Origin: Sinorhizobium kostiense
Lineage (GTDB): Bacteria > Pseudomonadota > Alphaproteobacteria > Rhizobiales > Rhizobiaceae
Direction of reading: 5' to 3'
Assembly: GCF_017874595.1 (NCBI RefSeq)
Contig: NZ_JAGILA010000001.1
Location: forward strand, 248,001-312,000
DNA length: 64,000 nucleotides
Every line of letters begins with the position of its first letter. Position 1 is the first letter of the stretch. The notes below the pieces were generated by a model. It searched no databases and was not told where the DNA came from. It saw only the letters and a program-made list of their open reading frames with translations. This document shows, piece after piece, positions 55,989 through 64,000 of the stretch. Both the position numbers and the translations under genes were made by a program.

Positions 55989-57398
55989 TTGGCATTTGAC
56001 GAAATGATGAATGCGGACAGCAGTCCGCGCCGGCCATATTCGACTTATCATGAATGGTATGCCAGCCAGGACCGAAACCGGCTCATAGCGAAATCGAAAG
56101 AAGCCGAGAACATCTTCCGCAAGACGGGCATCACATTCGCCGTTTACGGACATGCGGATTCCTCCGAAAAGCTCATCCCCTTCGACCTAATTCCCCGCAT
56201 CATTTCCGGCCGCGAATGGCGAAAGCTCGCCCAAGGTATCGAGCAGCGCGTACTCGCACTCAACGCCTTCCTGGATGACATCTACCACAAGCAGGAAATC
56301 ATCCGCGCCGGCCGCATCCCGCGTGAGCTGATCGAGAAGAATGATGCCTTCCTGCCGCAGATGATCGGTTTCCGCCCGCCGGGTGGTGTTTACACCCACA
56401 TCGTCGGCACCGACATCGTGCGAACCGGCGAGGATCAGTTCTACGTTCTGGAGGACAATGCCCGCACGCCGTCCGGCGTCAGCTACATGTTGGAAAACCG
56501 GGAAACCATGATGCAGATGTTCCCGGAACTCTTCCACCAGAATCGTGTCCGGCCGGTGGAGAACTATCCCTATCTGCTGCGCCAGAGTCTTTCCTCACTT
56601 GCGCCTCCAGGCTGCACCGGCAAGCCGCGCGTAGCGGTATTGACCCCTGGGATCTACAACTCCGCCTTCTATGAGCACGCCTTCCTTGCGGACATGATGG
56701 GCGTCGAACTGGTGGAAGGCTCGGATCTGCGCGTCATCGACGGCAAAGTGAAGATGCGCACGACCCGCGGCTATGAGGCGATCGACGTGCTTTATCGCCG
56801 CGTCGACGACGATTTCCTCGATCCACTGACCTTCCGACCCGATTCCGCACTCGGGATCCCCGGCATCATGGACGTCTATCGCGCCGGCAACATCACCATC
56901 GCCAACGCACCCGGCACCGGCATTTCGGACGACAAGGCGATCTATTCCTATATGCCGGAGATCGTCGAGTTCTATACCGGCCGCAAGCCGCTTCTCGAGA
57001 ACGTACCGACCTGGCGCTGCTCGGAACAGCCGAGCCTGAAATACGTGCTCGAGCACCTGGACGAACTCGTCGTCAAGGAGGTGCACGGCTCCGGCGGCTA
57101 CGGGATGCTCGTCGGCCCGACAGCGACGAAAAGGGAGCGCGCCGCCTTTGCCGAAAAGCTCAAGGAGCGCCCCGGCAATTACATCGCCCAGCCGACATTG
57201 TCGCTCTCGACCGTGCCGATCCTCGTCAACAAGGGCATAGCGCCCCGTCATGTGGACTTGCGTCCTTACGTCCTCGTCTCCGACAAGGTGCAGATCATCC
57301 CGGGCGGCCTGACGCGTGTCGCCCTGAAGGAGGGCTCACTGGTGGTGAATTCCAGCCAGGGCGGCGGCACCAAGGACACCTGGGTACTGGAGGACTGA
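55989..57398 (+). CDS. Circularly permuted ATP-grasp protein (type 2)
   Basis: 469 residues with TTG start (LAFDEMM) after AGGGGA at 8 bases; ATGs at 56004 and 56007 are alternatives. Segments KTGITFAVYG, FDLIPRIISGREWRKLAQGIEQRVLALNAFLDDIYH, EDNARTPSGVSYMLENR, and the C-terminal VVKEVHGSGGYGMLVGP and VDLRPYVLVS define the DUF404/407 circularly permuted ATP-grasp family. Such enzymes form amide bonds between carboxylates and amines. With the alpha-E and transglutaminase genes it makes a conserved cassette predicted to build or modify peptides; actual substrate is unknown. Confidence 0.9.
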   Translation: MAFDEMMNADSSPRRPYSTYHEWYASQDRNRLIAKSKEAENIFRKTGITFAVYGHADSSEKLIPFDLIPRIISGREWRKLAQGIEQRVLALNAFLDDIYHKQEIIRAGRIPRELIEKNDAFLPQMIGFRPPGGVYTHIVGTDIVRTGEDQFYVLEDNARTPSGVSYMLENRETMMQMFPELFHQNRVRPVENYPYLLRQSLSSLAPPGCTGKPRVAVLTPGIYNSAFYEHAFLADMMGVELVEGSDLRVIDGKVKMRTTRGYEAIDVLYRRVDDDFLDPLTFRPDSALGIPGIMDVYRAGNITIANAPGTGISDDKAIYSYMPEIVEFYTGRKPLLENVPTWRCSEQPSLKYVLEHLDELVVKEVHGSGGYGMLVGPTATKRERAAFAEKLKERPGNYIAQPTLSLSTVPILVNKGIAPRHVDLRPYVLVSDKVQIIPGGLTRVALKEGSLVVNSSQGGGTKDTWVLED

Positions 57399-57402
57399 GG
57401 CC

Positions 57403-58344
57403 ATGTTGGGAAGAACTGCGAACGGCCTCTACTGGATGTTCCGCTATATCGAGCGGGCAGAGAATGGCGCCCGGCTGATCGACGCCGGCCTGCGCATGTC
57501 GCTGACGCGCAGCGAAGCGACGGAGGACGACTGGGAAGGCGTGCTGCAGAGTGCCGGGGTGCGCGAGCTTTACGACCAGGTGCACGACCAGCTGACGAGC
57601 AGCGACGCCATCGACTTTCTCCTGCGTGACCACGCCAACCCGTCGAGCGTCATGTCCTGCATCGAGGCCGGCCGCCACAATGCCCGCATGGTCCGCACGG
57701 CACTGACGCGGGAGACCTGGGAAGCCACCAACGAGTGCTGGATCGACATGAAGGCGATGCTCGCCAGGAAGGTGCGGCCCGCCGAGATGCCCGAGGTCAT
57801 CGATGCCATCAAGCGGCGGGCCGGCCTGATCCGCGGCGCCTTCCACGGCACGATGCTCCGGAACGAAATTTTCAATTTCTCGCGCATCGGCACCTTCATC
57901 GAGCGAGCGGACAACACAGCCCGAATTCTCGACGTGAAATATTATGTACTGCTTCCGGCGGTCTCCGCGGTCGGCTCGTCTATGGACAATGTGCAATGGG
58001 AATCGATCCTGCGCTCGGTTTCCGCACACCGCGCCTATGGTTGGGTCTATGATGCCGAGCTCAGACCGGCCAACATCGCCGACTTCCTGATCTCGAACGG
58101 CCGCATGCCGCGCTCGCTTGCCTATTGCTACGAGAAGATCGTCAGCAATCTCGGCTATCTCGCGCGCGAATACGGCGAGAAGCATGCGGCCCACGAGACG
58201 GCGGAACAGACGCTGGAATCTCTGCGCAGTCGCTCGATCGACGACATCATGGACCAGGGCCTGCACGAATATCTGGAAGAGTTCATCAGCCACAACAACC
58301 GTCTGGGGCAGGAAATCACCGACGGCTACCGGTTCTACCACTGA
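57403..58344 (+). CDS. Alpha-E domain protein (DUF403)
   Basis: 313 residues, mainly helical. MLGRTANGLYWMFRYIERAENGARLIDAGLRM (start) is the diagnostic ER-A-x-N motif of the alpha-E family, and a second FSRIGTFIERADNTARILDVKYY lies at about 160. Likely a structural or accessory partner of the ATP-grasp enzyme. Separated from its neighbour by four bases; GAGGCC precedes the ATG. Confidence 0.92.
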   Translation: MLGRTANGLYWMFRYIERAENGARLIDAGLRMSLTRSEATEDDWEGVLQSAGVRELYDQVHDQLTSSDAIDFLLRDHANPSSVMSCIEAGRHNARMVRTALTRETWEATNECWIDMKAMLARKVRPAEMPEVIDAIKRRAGLIRGAFHGTMLRNEIFNFSRIGTFIERADNTARILDVKYYVLLPAVSAVGSSMDNVQWESILRSVSAHRAYGWVYDAELRPANIADFLISNGRMPRSLAYCYEKIVSNLGYLAREYGEKHAAHETAEQTLESLRSRSIDDIMDQGLHEYLEEFISHNNRLGQEITDGYRFYH

Positions 58345-58360
58345 GGCTCAGGAGAGTGGG

Positions 58361-59215
58361 ATGCACCTGAAGATCAGCCACACGACCGAGTATCGCTATG
58401 ATGAACCGGTGCTCTACGCGCTGCAGCGGCTGCGCCTGACGCCGACGAGCCAACCTGGCCAGACGGTCCTGAATTGGCGCACGCTTGTCGAGGGTGCCGT
58501 CGTCGAGGTCGCCTATGACGATCACTTCGGCAATCGCACGCACCTCGTGAGCATCGATGCAGACCGGACGAGCTTCCGGATCGAGGCGAGCGGCGAGCTC
58601 GAAACCGAAGACAAGGCTGGCGTATTGGGCCTGCAACAGTCCTGCGTGCCGCTATGGCTCTATCTGCGTGAAACGCCGCTTAGCAAAGCGGGCAAACGGG
58701 TCCGCGAGCTCGCGAGATCGGTCGAAGGCGAAACCGAACTCGATCGCATGCACGCGCTGATGGCAACGATCCACGAAACGGTCGAATACAAGGCCGGCGA
58801 GACGCACACGCGAACTACGGCCGAGGAGGCTTTGGAGCGCGGCAAAGGCGTGTGCCAGGATCACGCTCATATCCTCATCTCCGCCGCGCGTGCGCTGGGG
58901 CTGCCGGCCCGGTACGTCTCCGGCTATTTGATGGTGGAGGGCCATCCGGAGCAGACTGCGAGCCATGCCTGGGCCGAAGTGCATATCGCCGGCCTGGGTT
59001 GGGTCGGCTTCGACCCCGCCAACAAGATCTGCCCCGACGACCGGTATGTCCGGCTTGCCTCGGGTCTCTGCTACCGCGACGCCGCACCGGTGTCAGGTTT
59101 GGTTCATGGTGTCGCCAGTGAAATGCTGAACGTTTCGGTGACAGTCGAGCAGCAACAGCAGGCGCAGAGTCAAAGCCAGAGCCAGGGCAACCAGAGCCAG
59201 ACGCAGAGCCTTTAA
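58361..59215 (+). CDS. Transglutaminase-like cysteine protease with Gln/Ser tail
   Basis: 284 residues. An N-terminal bacterial transglutaminase-like region (HLKISHTTEYRYDEPVLYALQRLRLTPT) precedes the catalytic core: Cys in GKGVCQDHAHILI (about 165), His in TASHAWAEVHI (about 205) and Asp in GFDPANK. The last twenty residues are a Q/S repeat of low complexity, unusual for the family. It may cleave or transfer peptides made or used by the ATP-grasp/alpha-E pair. CAGGAGAGTGGG precedes the ATG. Confidence 0.9.
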   Translation: MHLKISHTTEYRYDEPVLYALQRLRLTPTSQPGQTVLNWRTLVEGAVVEVAYDDHFGNRTHLVSIDADRTSFRIEASGELETEDKAGVLGLQQSCVPLWLYLRETPLSKAGKRVRELARSVEGETELDRMHALMATIHETVEYKAGETHTRTTAEEALERGKGVCQDHAHILISAARALGLPARYVSGYLMVEGHPEQTASHAWAEVHIAGLGWVGFDPANKICPDDRYVRLASGLCYRDAAPVSGLVHGVASEMLNVSVTVEQQQQAQSQSQSQGNQSQTQSL

Positions 59216-59237
59216 GGCAGGCTGGATAGCCGCGAGG

Positions 59238-59308
59238 GCCCCTCATCCGCGCGACCGATAGTCCAAGTCCCCTCTCCCGCATGCGGGGAGAGGGCGAGGG
59301 TGAGGGGC
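59238..59308. repeat. RIME-type palindromic repeat
   Basis: GCCCCTCA (59238-59245) and TGAGGGGC (59301-59308) are the outer arms; inside is CCCTCTCCCGC/GCGGGGAGAGGG. Lies between the transglutaminase and the convergent secreted-protein gene. Confidence 0.8.
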
Positions 59309-59326
59309 GGAGCCTCCTTCAGGACG

Positions 59327-59371
59327 GCATCGTGCTTTGCGAAAACCGGTTTCGGTTTTCGGGCCCGATGC
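59327..59371. repeat. Palindromic repeat, second family
   Basis: GCATCG (59327-59332)/CGATGC (59366-59371) enclose CGAAAACCG (59340-59348)/CGGTTTTCG (59353-59361). Same family as the decayed copy at 9075-9121. It touches the stop of the secreted repeat protein gene. Confidence 0.75.
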
Positions 59372-59372
59372 G

Positions 59373-60038
59373 CTATCGCGACGCAGACGACTGTAGCAGC
59401 CGGCAGAGCGAGACCAGCCCGCGGTCATAACCGCCGTTCACCACATCACGACAGCGTTTGATCACCATGCGCCGTTCATCCGCGGGCATGGCGTTGAAAG
59501 CGGCGAGCGACGCGCTGCCGGGTGCGCCGGGGCCGTCGCTGGCAGCCGGACCGGCTCCGCCAGCGGGTTTTGGTGCAGGCTCAGGTGCGAATATGCCGCC
59601 GTCACCGACAACGTCGTCGACGACAGAACCCGACCCGGCATTGTCACCGACGCCGGCGGTCACGGCGGCGTTGACGCCATTGCCGACGCCGGCGGTCACG
59701 GCGGCATTCGCGCCGTTGCCGCCGCCAACTGCCAGCAACGCAGCAGCGTTGGCGCCCTGGCCAGCACCTGCTCTGATATTCGCATCGATCCCTTGGCCAC
59801 CGCCGACCGATGCGGAAGCCGAGGCATCGGCACGCCCCGATCCACCGACCGATGCGTCGACGTCAGCATTTGCGCCGGTGCCCAGGGACGCACCCGCATT
59901 GGCATTCACGCCATTCGAGCCTCCAAGCGACACATCGGCATCGATCGCTGCGCGTCCGCCAACGCTCTGCGCAAAGGAGGGGGTCACGAAAACCGTTGCA
60001 AACAGACCGAAAGTAACAATTGCGATTCTCTTGCGCAT
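59373..60038 (-). CDS. Secreted Gly/Ala/Asn-rich repeat protein of unknown function
   Basis: 221 residues. Start 60038 is chosen because AGGAG lies six bases before; the ATG at 60044 is too close. Signal peptide MRKRIAIVTFGLFATVFVTPSFA, cleavage near SFA-QS. Residues 25-145 are degenerate repeats of about 12-14 residues of the type GGGxGANAAVxAGVG. Then comes a Pro/Ala/Gly linker with PEPAPKPAGG and a conserved-looking C-terminal domain FNAMPADERRMVIKRCRDVVNGGYDRGLVSLCRLLQ with two Cys. I recognise no family with confidence. Probably periplasmic or cell-surface. Convergent with the ATP-grasp cassette. Confidence 0.75.
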   Translation of the reverse strand: MRKRIAIVTFGLFATVFVTPSFAQSVGGRAAIDADVSLGGSNGVNANAGASLGTGANADVDASVGGSGRADASASASVGGGQGIDANIRAGAGQGANAAALLAVGGGNGANAAVTAGVGNGVNAAVTAGVGDNAGSGSVVDDVVGDGGIFAPEPAPKPAGGAGPAASDGPGAPGSASLAAFNAMPADERRMVIKRCRDVVNGGYDRGLVSLCRLLQSSASR

Positions 60039-60328
60039 GTTCATCTCCTCAGCAATCCGGGCCCGAACGGCCCGATTGCACCAATAAGTCGGAACACGCC
60101 AATAGGTTTCATTGAGATGCACGGAATAGGATGTACAGACTTTCGCCTCGCACCCCACGGTGACTCGCGTCCAGGCACGGAGCAGCCGTCTCGACCCTTG
60201 AATCCTAACCATTCAACAGAGCCTATCTGGGCGAAGTTAGAGCGGGATGCGCTCGCACCGCCGCTCTATCGGTTTGTTTTTGCCGCATTTGTGCGACGCC
60301 AGGTGGTTTCACCTGACCGCAAAATGCT
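60039..60328. repeat. Intergenic region with AGAGC-type hairpin repeat
   Basis: 290 bases between two leftward genes. 60236-60332 carries TAGAGCGG.../...CCGCTCTA (60238-60269), then CAGGTG/CACCTG and the AGAGCATTTTGCGG-like end just before the dehydratase stop. This is another common rhizobial intergenic palindrome. The rest should contain the promoter of the secreted-protein gene. Confidence 0.6.
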
Positions 60329-62068
60329 CTAGTGGCTGTCGCGCTCGACGACCGATCCGCGCGCGCCGACGAGAAAGTCGAGGTCGGCGCCGGTGTCGGC
60401 CTGCATGACGGTCTTGATGTAGAGACCGCCATAGCCGCCGGTGAGCGGCTTCACCGGCGAGACCCAGGCCGCGCGGCGGCGGGCAAGCTCCTCGTCGGAA
60501 ACATGAAGATGCAGAGAGCGGTTCGGGATGTCGACCTCGATCAAATCACCGTTCTCGACCAGCGCCAGCGGTCCGCCTTCGGCCGCTTCCGGTGCAGTGT
60601 GGAGGATCACGGTGCCGTAAGCGGTTCCCGACATGCGCGCATCCGAAATGCGGATCATGTCCGTGATGCCCTTTTTGAGGACCTTCGGCGGCAGACCCAT
60701 GTTGCCGACCTCGGCCATGCCGGGATAACCCTTTGGCCCGCAATATTTCAGCACCATGACGCAGTTCTCGTCGATGTCGAGATCCTCGCGATTGATGCGG
60801 GCGTGATAGTCCTCAATGCTCTCGAACACGACCGCGCGGCCCTTGTGCCGCATCAGGTGCGGCGAAGCGGCCGACGGCTTGAGCACGGCGCCGCGCGGCG
60901 CGAGATTGCCGCGCAGCACGGCGATACCACCCGACTTGGTCAATGCCTTTTCCCGCGGCAGGATCACCTCTTCGTTGTAGTTGACGACGCCCTTGACATC
61001 GTTCCCGATCGTGTCGCCGCTGACGGTGATTGCGTCATTGTGGAGCAATCCCATTTCGGCGACCGCCTTGATCACTACCGGCAGGCCGCCAGCATAATAG
61101 AACTCCTCCATCAGATATTTGCCGGAGGGTTGCAGGTTGACGATCGTCGGCACGTCGCGGCCGAGCCTGTCCCAATCATCGAGCGAGAGATCGACGCCGA
61201 CGCGGCCGGCGAGAGCGAGAAGGTGCAGGACGGCATTGGTCGAGCCGCCGACCGCGCCGTTAACACGAATGGCGTTTTCGAAGGCTTGTTTCGTAAGGAT
61301 ATCGGAGGGCTTCAGATCCTCCTTGACCATCTCGACGATGCGGCGGCCGGTGAGCTGCGAGATCACCCGGCGTCGCGCGTCGACGGCTGGGATGGCGGCG
61401 TTGCCGGAAAGGGTCATGCCGAGCGCTTCCGCCATGGACGCCATGGTCGAGGCGGTGCCCATCGTCATGCAGCTTCCCGCCGAACGGGCCATCCCCTGCT
61501 CGGCATCCATGAACTCCTCCAGCGTCATCTCGCCGGACTTGACCATTTCCGAGAATTGCCAGATCGCTGTGCCGGAGCCGACATCCTTGCCGCGCCACTT
61601 GCCGTTGAGCATCGGTCCGCCGGAGACGACGATCGCCGGGATGTCGACACTCGCCGCGCCCATCAGAAGGCTTGGCGTGGTCTTGTCGCAGCCGCCGAGC
61701 AGTACGACGCCGTCGACCGGATTGCCGCGGATCGCCTCCTCGACATCCATCGCCGCGAGGTTGCGGAACATCATCGCGGTCGGCCTCAAGGTGCTTTCGC
61801 CCGTCGAAAAAACCGGGAATTCGACCGGGAAGCCGCCCGCCTCATAGACGCCCCGTTTCACGCGCTCGGCGAGGTCGCGAAGATGCGCATTGCAGGGGGT
61901 GAGTTCGGACCAGGTGTTGCAGATGCCGATGATCGGCCGCCCGTCGAAGGTGTCGGCGGGGAGCCCCTGGTTCTTCATCCAGGAGCGATGCATGATGGCA
62001 TTCTTGCCCGTACCGCCGAACCATTCCTGCGAACGCAGCTTGCGCGGCCACTCAGCTTTCTTCTTCAT
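60329..62068 (-). CDS. IlvD/Edd-family sugar-acid dehydratase (L-arabinonate dehydratase candidate)
   Basis: 579 residues. [Fe-S] cysteines sit in GGCDKTTPSLLMGA and SAGSCMTMGTASTM, and the C-terminal KGITDMIRISDARMSGTAYGT is the family's active-site loop. Its length and the start MKKKAEWPRKLRSQEWFGG are those of pentonate dehydratases rather than the branched-chain IlvD. Dehydrates an aldonate, probably L-arabinonate, to the 2-keto-3-deoxy acid. It is third in a leftward operon after a GguC/AraD1 gene and an alpha-ketoglutaric semialdehyde dehydrogenase. Confidence 0.87.
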   Translation of the reverse strand: MKKKAEWPRKLRSQEWFGGTGKNAIMHRSWMKNQGLPADTFDGRPIIGICNTWSELTPCNAHLRDLAERVKRGVYEAGGFPVEFPVFSTGESTLRPTAMMFRNLAAMDVEEAIRGNPVDGVVLLGGCDKTTPSLLMGAASVDIPAIVVSGGPMLNGKWRGKDVGSGTAIWQFSEMVKSGEMTLEEFMDAEQGMARSAGSCMTMGTASTMASMAEALGMTLSGNAAIPAVDARRRVISQLTGRRIVEMVKEDLKPSDILTKQAFENAIRVNGAVGGSTNAVLHLLALAGRVGVDLSLDDWDRLGRDVPTIVNLQPSGKYLMEEFYYAGGLPVVIKAVAEMGLLHNDAITVSGDTIGNDVKGVVNYNEEVILPREKALTKSGGIAVLRGNLAPRGAVLKPSAASPHLMRHKGRAVVFESIEDYHARINREDLDIDENCVMVLKYCGPKGYPGMAEVGNMGLPPKVLKKGITDMIRISDARMSGTAYGTVILHTAPEAAEGGPLALVENGDLIEVDIPNRSLHLHVSDEELARRRAAWVSPVKPLTGGYGGLYIKTVMQADTGADLDFLVGARGSVVERDSH

Positions 62069-62116
62069 CTCTTCCTTCCTTCAGGCCCCGGCGGGGCGGG
62101 CGGCAAACAGGCCGGC

Positions 62117-63550
62117 TCAAGCCAGCGTGTAGGCCGTCTTCACGGTTGTGTAGAATTCGGCCGCGTACTTGCCCTGTTCACGCGACCCGTAGGAGGATCC
62201 TTTGCGGCCGCCGAACGGCACGTGGAAATCGACGCCGGCCGTCGGCAGGTTGACCATCACCATGCCAGCCTCGGCATTGCGCTTGAAATGCGTTGCGTGC
62301 TTGAGGCTGGTAGTGGCGATACCGGAAGAAAGGCCGAACGGCGTGTCATTGGCGACGGCAAGCGCCTCCTCATAGTCCTTCACGCGGATGACCGCGGCGA
62401 CCGGTCCGAAGATCTCCTCGCGCGCGATCCGCATCTGGTTATGTGCGTCGGTGAAGAGCGCCGGCTGCAGGTAGAACCCAGGCGAGTCGCGCTTGATGAG
62501 GTCGCCGCCGAAGGCGAGCTTCGCGCCCTCCTGCTTGCCGATGGCGATATAGTCCGTGTCCTGGTTCAACTGGCTCTGGTCGACGACCGGACCGATATGG
62601 GTGCCGGGCTTCAGCGCGTCGTCGACGACGAGGCCATGCATTCGCTCGCCCATCGCGGCGACGAACTTGTCATGGATGCCCTCGGTGACGATGATGCGCG
62701 AGGAGGCCGTGCAGCGCTGGCCGGTCGAGAAGAAGGCGGAGTTGACGGCCGCCTCAACGGCAACGGAAAGATCGGCATCGTCGAGTACGACGAACGGGTT
62801 CTTACCGCCCATCTCGAGCTGGAACTTGCGGTTATGCTCGACCGAAGCCATAGCGACGCGCTTTCCCGTACCGACAGAGCCGGTGAAGGTGATCGCCTGG
62901 ATGTCCGGGCTTTCCAGCATTGCCTGGCCGACCACGGAGCCTTTGCCCATGACGAGGTTCAACACGCCTTTCGGCAGGCCAGCGCGGTGCAGGATGTCGG
63001 CGATTGCCCAGGAGCAGCCCGGAACCAGCTCGGCCGGCTTGAATACGACGGTGTTGCCGTAGGCGAGTGCCGGCGCGATCTTCCAGGCAGGGATGGCGAT
63101 CGGGAAATTCCATGGCGTGATAATGCCGACGACGCCGACCGGCTCGCGGGTGATCTCGACGCCGATATTCGGGCGAACCGAGGGGATGACCTCGCCAGCC
63201 AACCGCAGGCACTCGCCGGCGAAGAATTCGAAGATCTGGCCGGCACGCACGGTCTCGCCGATGCCTTCAGCGAGCGTCTTGCCTTCCTCGCGCGACAAGA
63301 GCCGCCCGAGTTCGTCCTTGCGCGCCATGATCTCGTCGGCGGTCTTCTTGAGGATCGCGTGGCGTTCGAGAATGCCGGAGCGCGACCAGGCCGGAAAGGC
63401 CGCCTTTGCCGCCGCGATTGCCGCCTTCGCGTCGTCCGCGGTGGCGCGGGCATATTCGCCGACGACGTCGTTGGTATTCGAGGGATTGATGTTGGCGATG
63501 CCGTCGCCGCCGACCCATTCGCCGGCAATCAGGTTCTGGTGAAGTGTCAT
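62117..63550 (-). CDS. Alpha-ketoglutaric semialdehyde dehydrogenase
   Basis: 477 residues, aldehyde dehydrogenase superfamily. TPWNFPIAIPAWK, FTGSVGTGKRV, ELGGKNP-like LEMGGKNPFVVLDDADL with the catalytic Glu and FFSTGQRCTASSR with the catalytic Cys are all present. The C-terminal LPTAGVDFHVPFGGRKGSSYGSREQG matches KGSADH enzymes of the non-phosphorylative pentose and glucarate pathways. GGAGGTTGAAGC precedes the start at 63550; 48 bases separate it from the dehydratase gene. Confidence 0.88.
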   Translation of the reverse strand: MTLHQNLIAGEWVGGDGIANINPSNTNDVVGEYARATADDAKAAIAAAKAAFPAWSRSGILERHAILKKTADEIMARKDELGRLLSREEGKTLAEGIGETVRAGQIFEFFAGECLRLAGEVIPSVRPNIGVEITREPVGVVGIITPWNFPIAIPAWKIAPALAYGNTVVFKPAELVPGCSWAIADILHRAGLPKGVLNLVMGKGSVVGQAMLESPDIQAITFTGSVGTGKRVAMASVEHNRKFQLEMGGKNPFVVLDDADLSVAVEAAVNSAFFSTGQRCTASSRIIVTEGIHDKFVAAMGERMHGLVVDDALKPGTHIGPVVDQSQLNQDTDYIAIGKQEGAKLAFGGDLIKRDSPGFYLQPALFTDAHNQMRIAREEIFGPVAAVIRVKDYEEALAVANDTPFGLSSGIATTSLKHATHFKRNAEAGMVMVNLPTAGVDFHVPFGGRKGSSYGSREQGKYAAEFYTTVKTAYTLA

Positions 63551-63619
63551 GAGCTTCAACCTCCTTGTTTTTTGTCCCAAGCGGCCGCCCGTCGCGGCAT
63601 CGCTGCTATGGCAGGTACA

Positions 63620-64000
63620 TCAGAGCTGACGTATGGCGATTTCTTCCTCGGCGCCGACCGCCAAGGGGTTGCGCAAGGCGAGGCCGAAATCCTCGGCCTC
63701 GATCTCGAAGACGTCCCCCGGCTCCGTACGGATGCCGTCGCCGAAGGAGAGCGTCGCGGTTCCGAACATGTGCACATGCACGTCGCCGGGCGTGCGGAAG
63801 AGATCGTATTTGAAGTGGTGATATTCGAGATTGGCGAAGCTGTGGGACATATTCGCCTCGCCGGAAAGGAAAGGCTTCTCCCACAGCACCTTGCCGCCAC
63901 GCAGGATTCGCGAGGTGCCGCGGATATCGTCAGGCGCCGCGCCGATGCGGATCTCGGGACCGAAGCTCGCCTGTCTGAGCTTCGAATGCGCCAGCCAAAG
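63620..64000 (-). CDS. GguC/AraD1 family protein (FAH fold), N-terminus beyond window
   Basis: Only the last 126 codons are visible. VLWEKPFLSGEANMSHSFANLEYHHFKYDLFRTPGDVHVHMFGTATLSFGDGI and the closing EAEDFGLALRNPLA are characteristic of the GguC/AraD1 group of fumarylacetoacetate-hydrolase-fold proteins. Members act as 2-keto-3-deoxy-L-arabinonate dehydratases or are found next to ChvE sugar systems. It is the first visible gene of the leftward sugar-acid operon, 69 bases before the KGSADH start. Confidence 0.82.
   Translation of the reverse strand, partial: LWLAHSKLRQASFGPEIRIGAAPDDIRGTSRILRGGKVLWEKPFLSGEANMSHSFANLEYHHFKYDLFRTPGDVHVHMFGTATLSFGDGIRTEPGDVFEIEAEDFGLALRNPLAVGAEEEIAIRQL

Noticed and set aside
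60329-62068. Dihydroxy-acid dehydratase of branched-chain amino acid synthesis (IlvD)
   Set aside because: Same superfamily, but length, N-terminus and the KGSADH and GguC neighbours point to sugar-acid dehydration.

Overview
This 64 kb window is GC-rich, densely coding DNA from an alphaproteobacterium, almost certainly a Sinorhizobium/Ensifer species. The evidence is an intact NolR regulator, the symbiosis/peptide transporter BacA, the choline transporter ChoXWV, the bdhA-xdhA-xdhB operon and intergenic palindromes of the rhizobial RIME type. I saw no insertion sequence, phage, integrase, CRISPR array, rRNA or tRNA. In S. meliloti 1021, choXWV and nolR are chromosomal while bacA, engA (der) and bdhA-xdhA2-xdhB2 lie on pSymB. 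Here both sets are contiguous, which fits the published idea that a chromosomal block carrying engA moved to pSymB in the S. meliloti lineage. The window therefore looks like the pre-transfer chromosomal arrangement.

Layout. Positions 1-9041: aromatic-acid module. A leftward operon (SDR dehydrogenase, enoyl-CoA hydratase, TRAP transporter dctPQM, MarR regulator, feruloyl/coumaroyl-CoA ligase cut by the window edge) would import and CoA-activate hydroxycinnamates and shorten their side chain. The adjacent pobA and divergent AraC regulator (pobR-like) handle 4-hydroxybenzoate. 9122-13823: thymidine kinase, choXWV, and a HugZ-like protein. 13931-18337: nolR, a small kinase, an omega-aminotransferase and adenine deaminase. 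18480-26720: alpha-glucosidase, KDG kinase, der with a YfgM-like TPR protein, NnrU, a polysaccharide deacetylase and bacA. 26866-31898: MFS transporter, methionine aminopeptidase, luciferase-like monooxygenase and glycerol kinase.

32156-44661: bdhA-xdhA-xdhB, a DUF1127 protein, a LysR regulator, then urate and guanine catabolism (puuD, guaD), an FMN alpha-hydroxyacid dehydrogenase and a leftward uraH-allA-uraD-puuE set. Together these take guanine and hypoxanthine/xanthine through urate to allantoate, and ureidoglycolate to glyoxylate. Allantoicase and XdhC are not in the window. 44855-55652: a divergent DUF1045 protein, a split MnmC-like divergent pair, TetR plus a saccharopine-dehydrogenase-like target, host-attachment protein, WYL regulator, ABM and AlkD-like proteins, DEAD-box helicase, EamA transporter and a GyrI-like protein. 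55989-60038: the ATP-grasp/alpha-E/transglutaminase operon, followed by a convergent secreted Gly/Ala/Asn-rich repeat protein. 60329-64000: sugar-acid dehydratase, alpha-ketoglutaric semialdehyde dehydrogenase and a GguC/AraD1 protein, that is, a non-phosphorylative pentose pathway.

The most useful non-coding signals are a perfect 12+12 inverted repeat over a TTGACA promoter of the aromatic operon, a NolR box upstream of nolR, paired TetR operators around a strong promoter at 48.3 kb, a 14+14 palindrome abutting the start codon of the MFS gene, and a hairpin plus 34-codon ORF between xdhA and xdhB.
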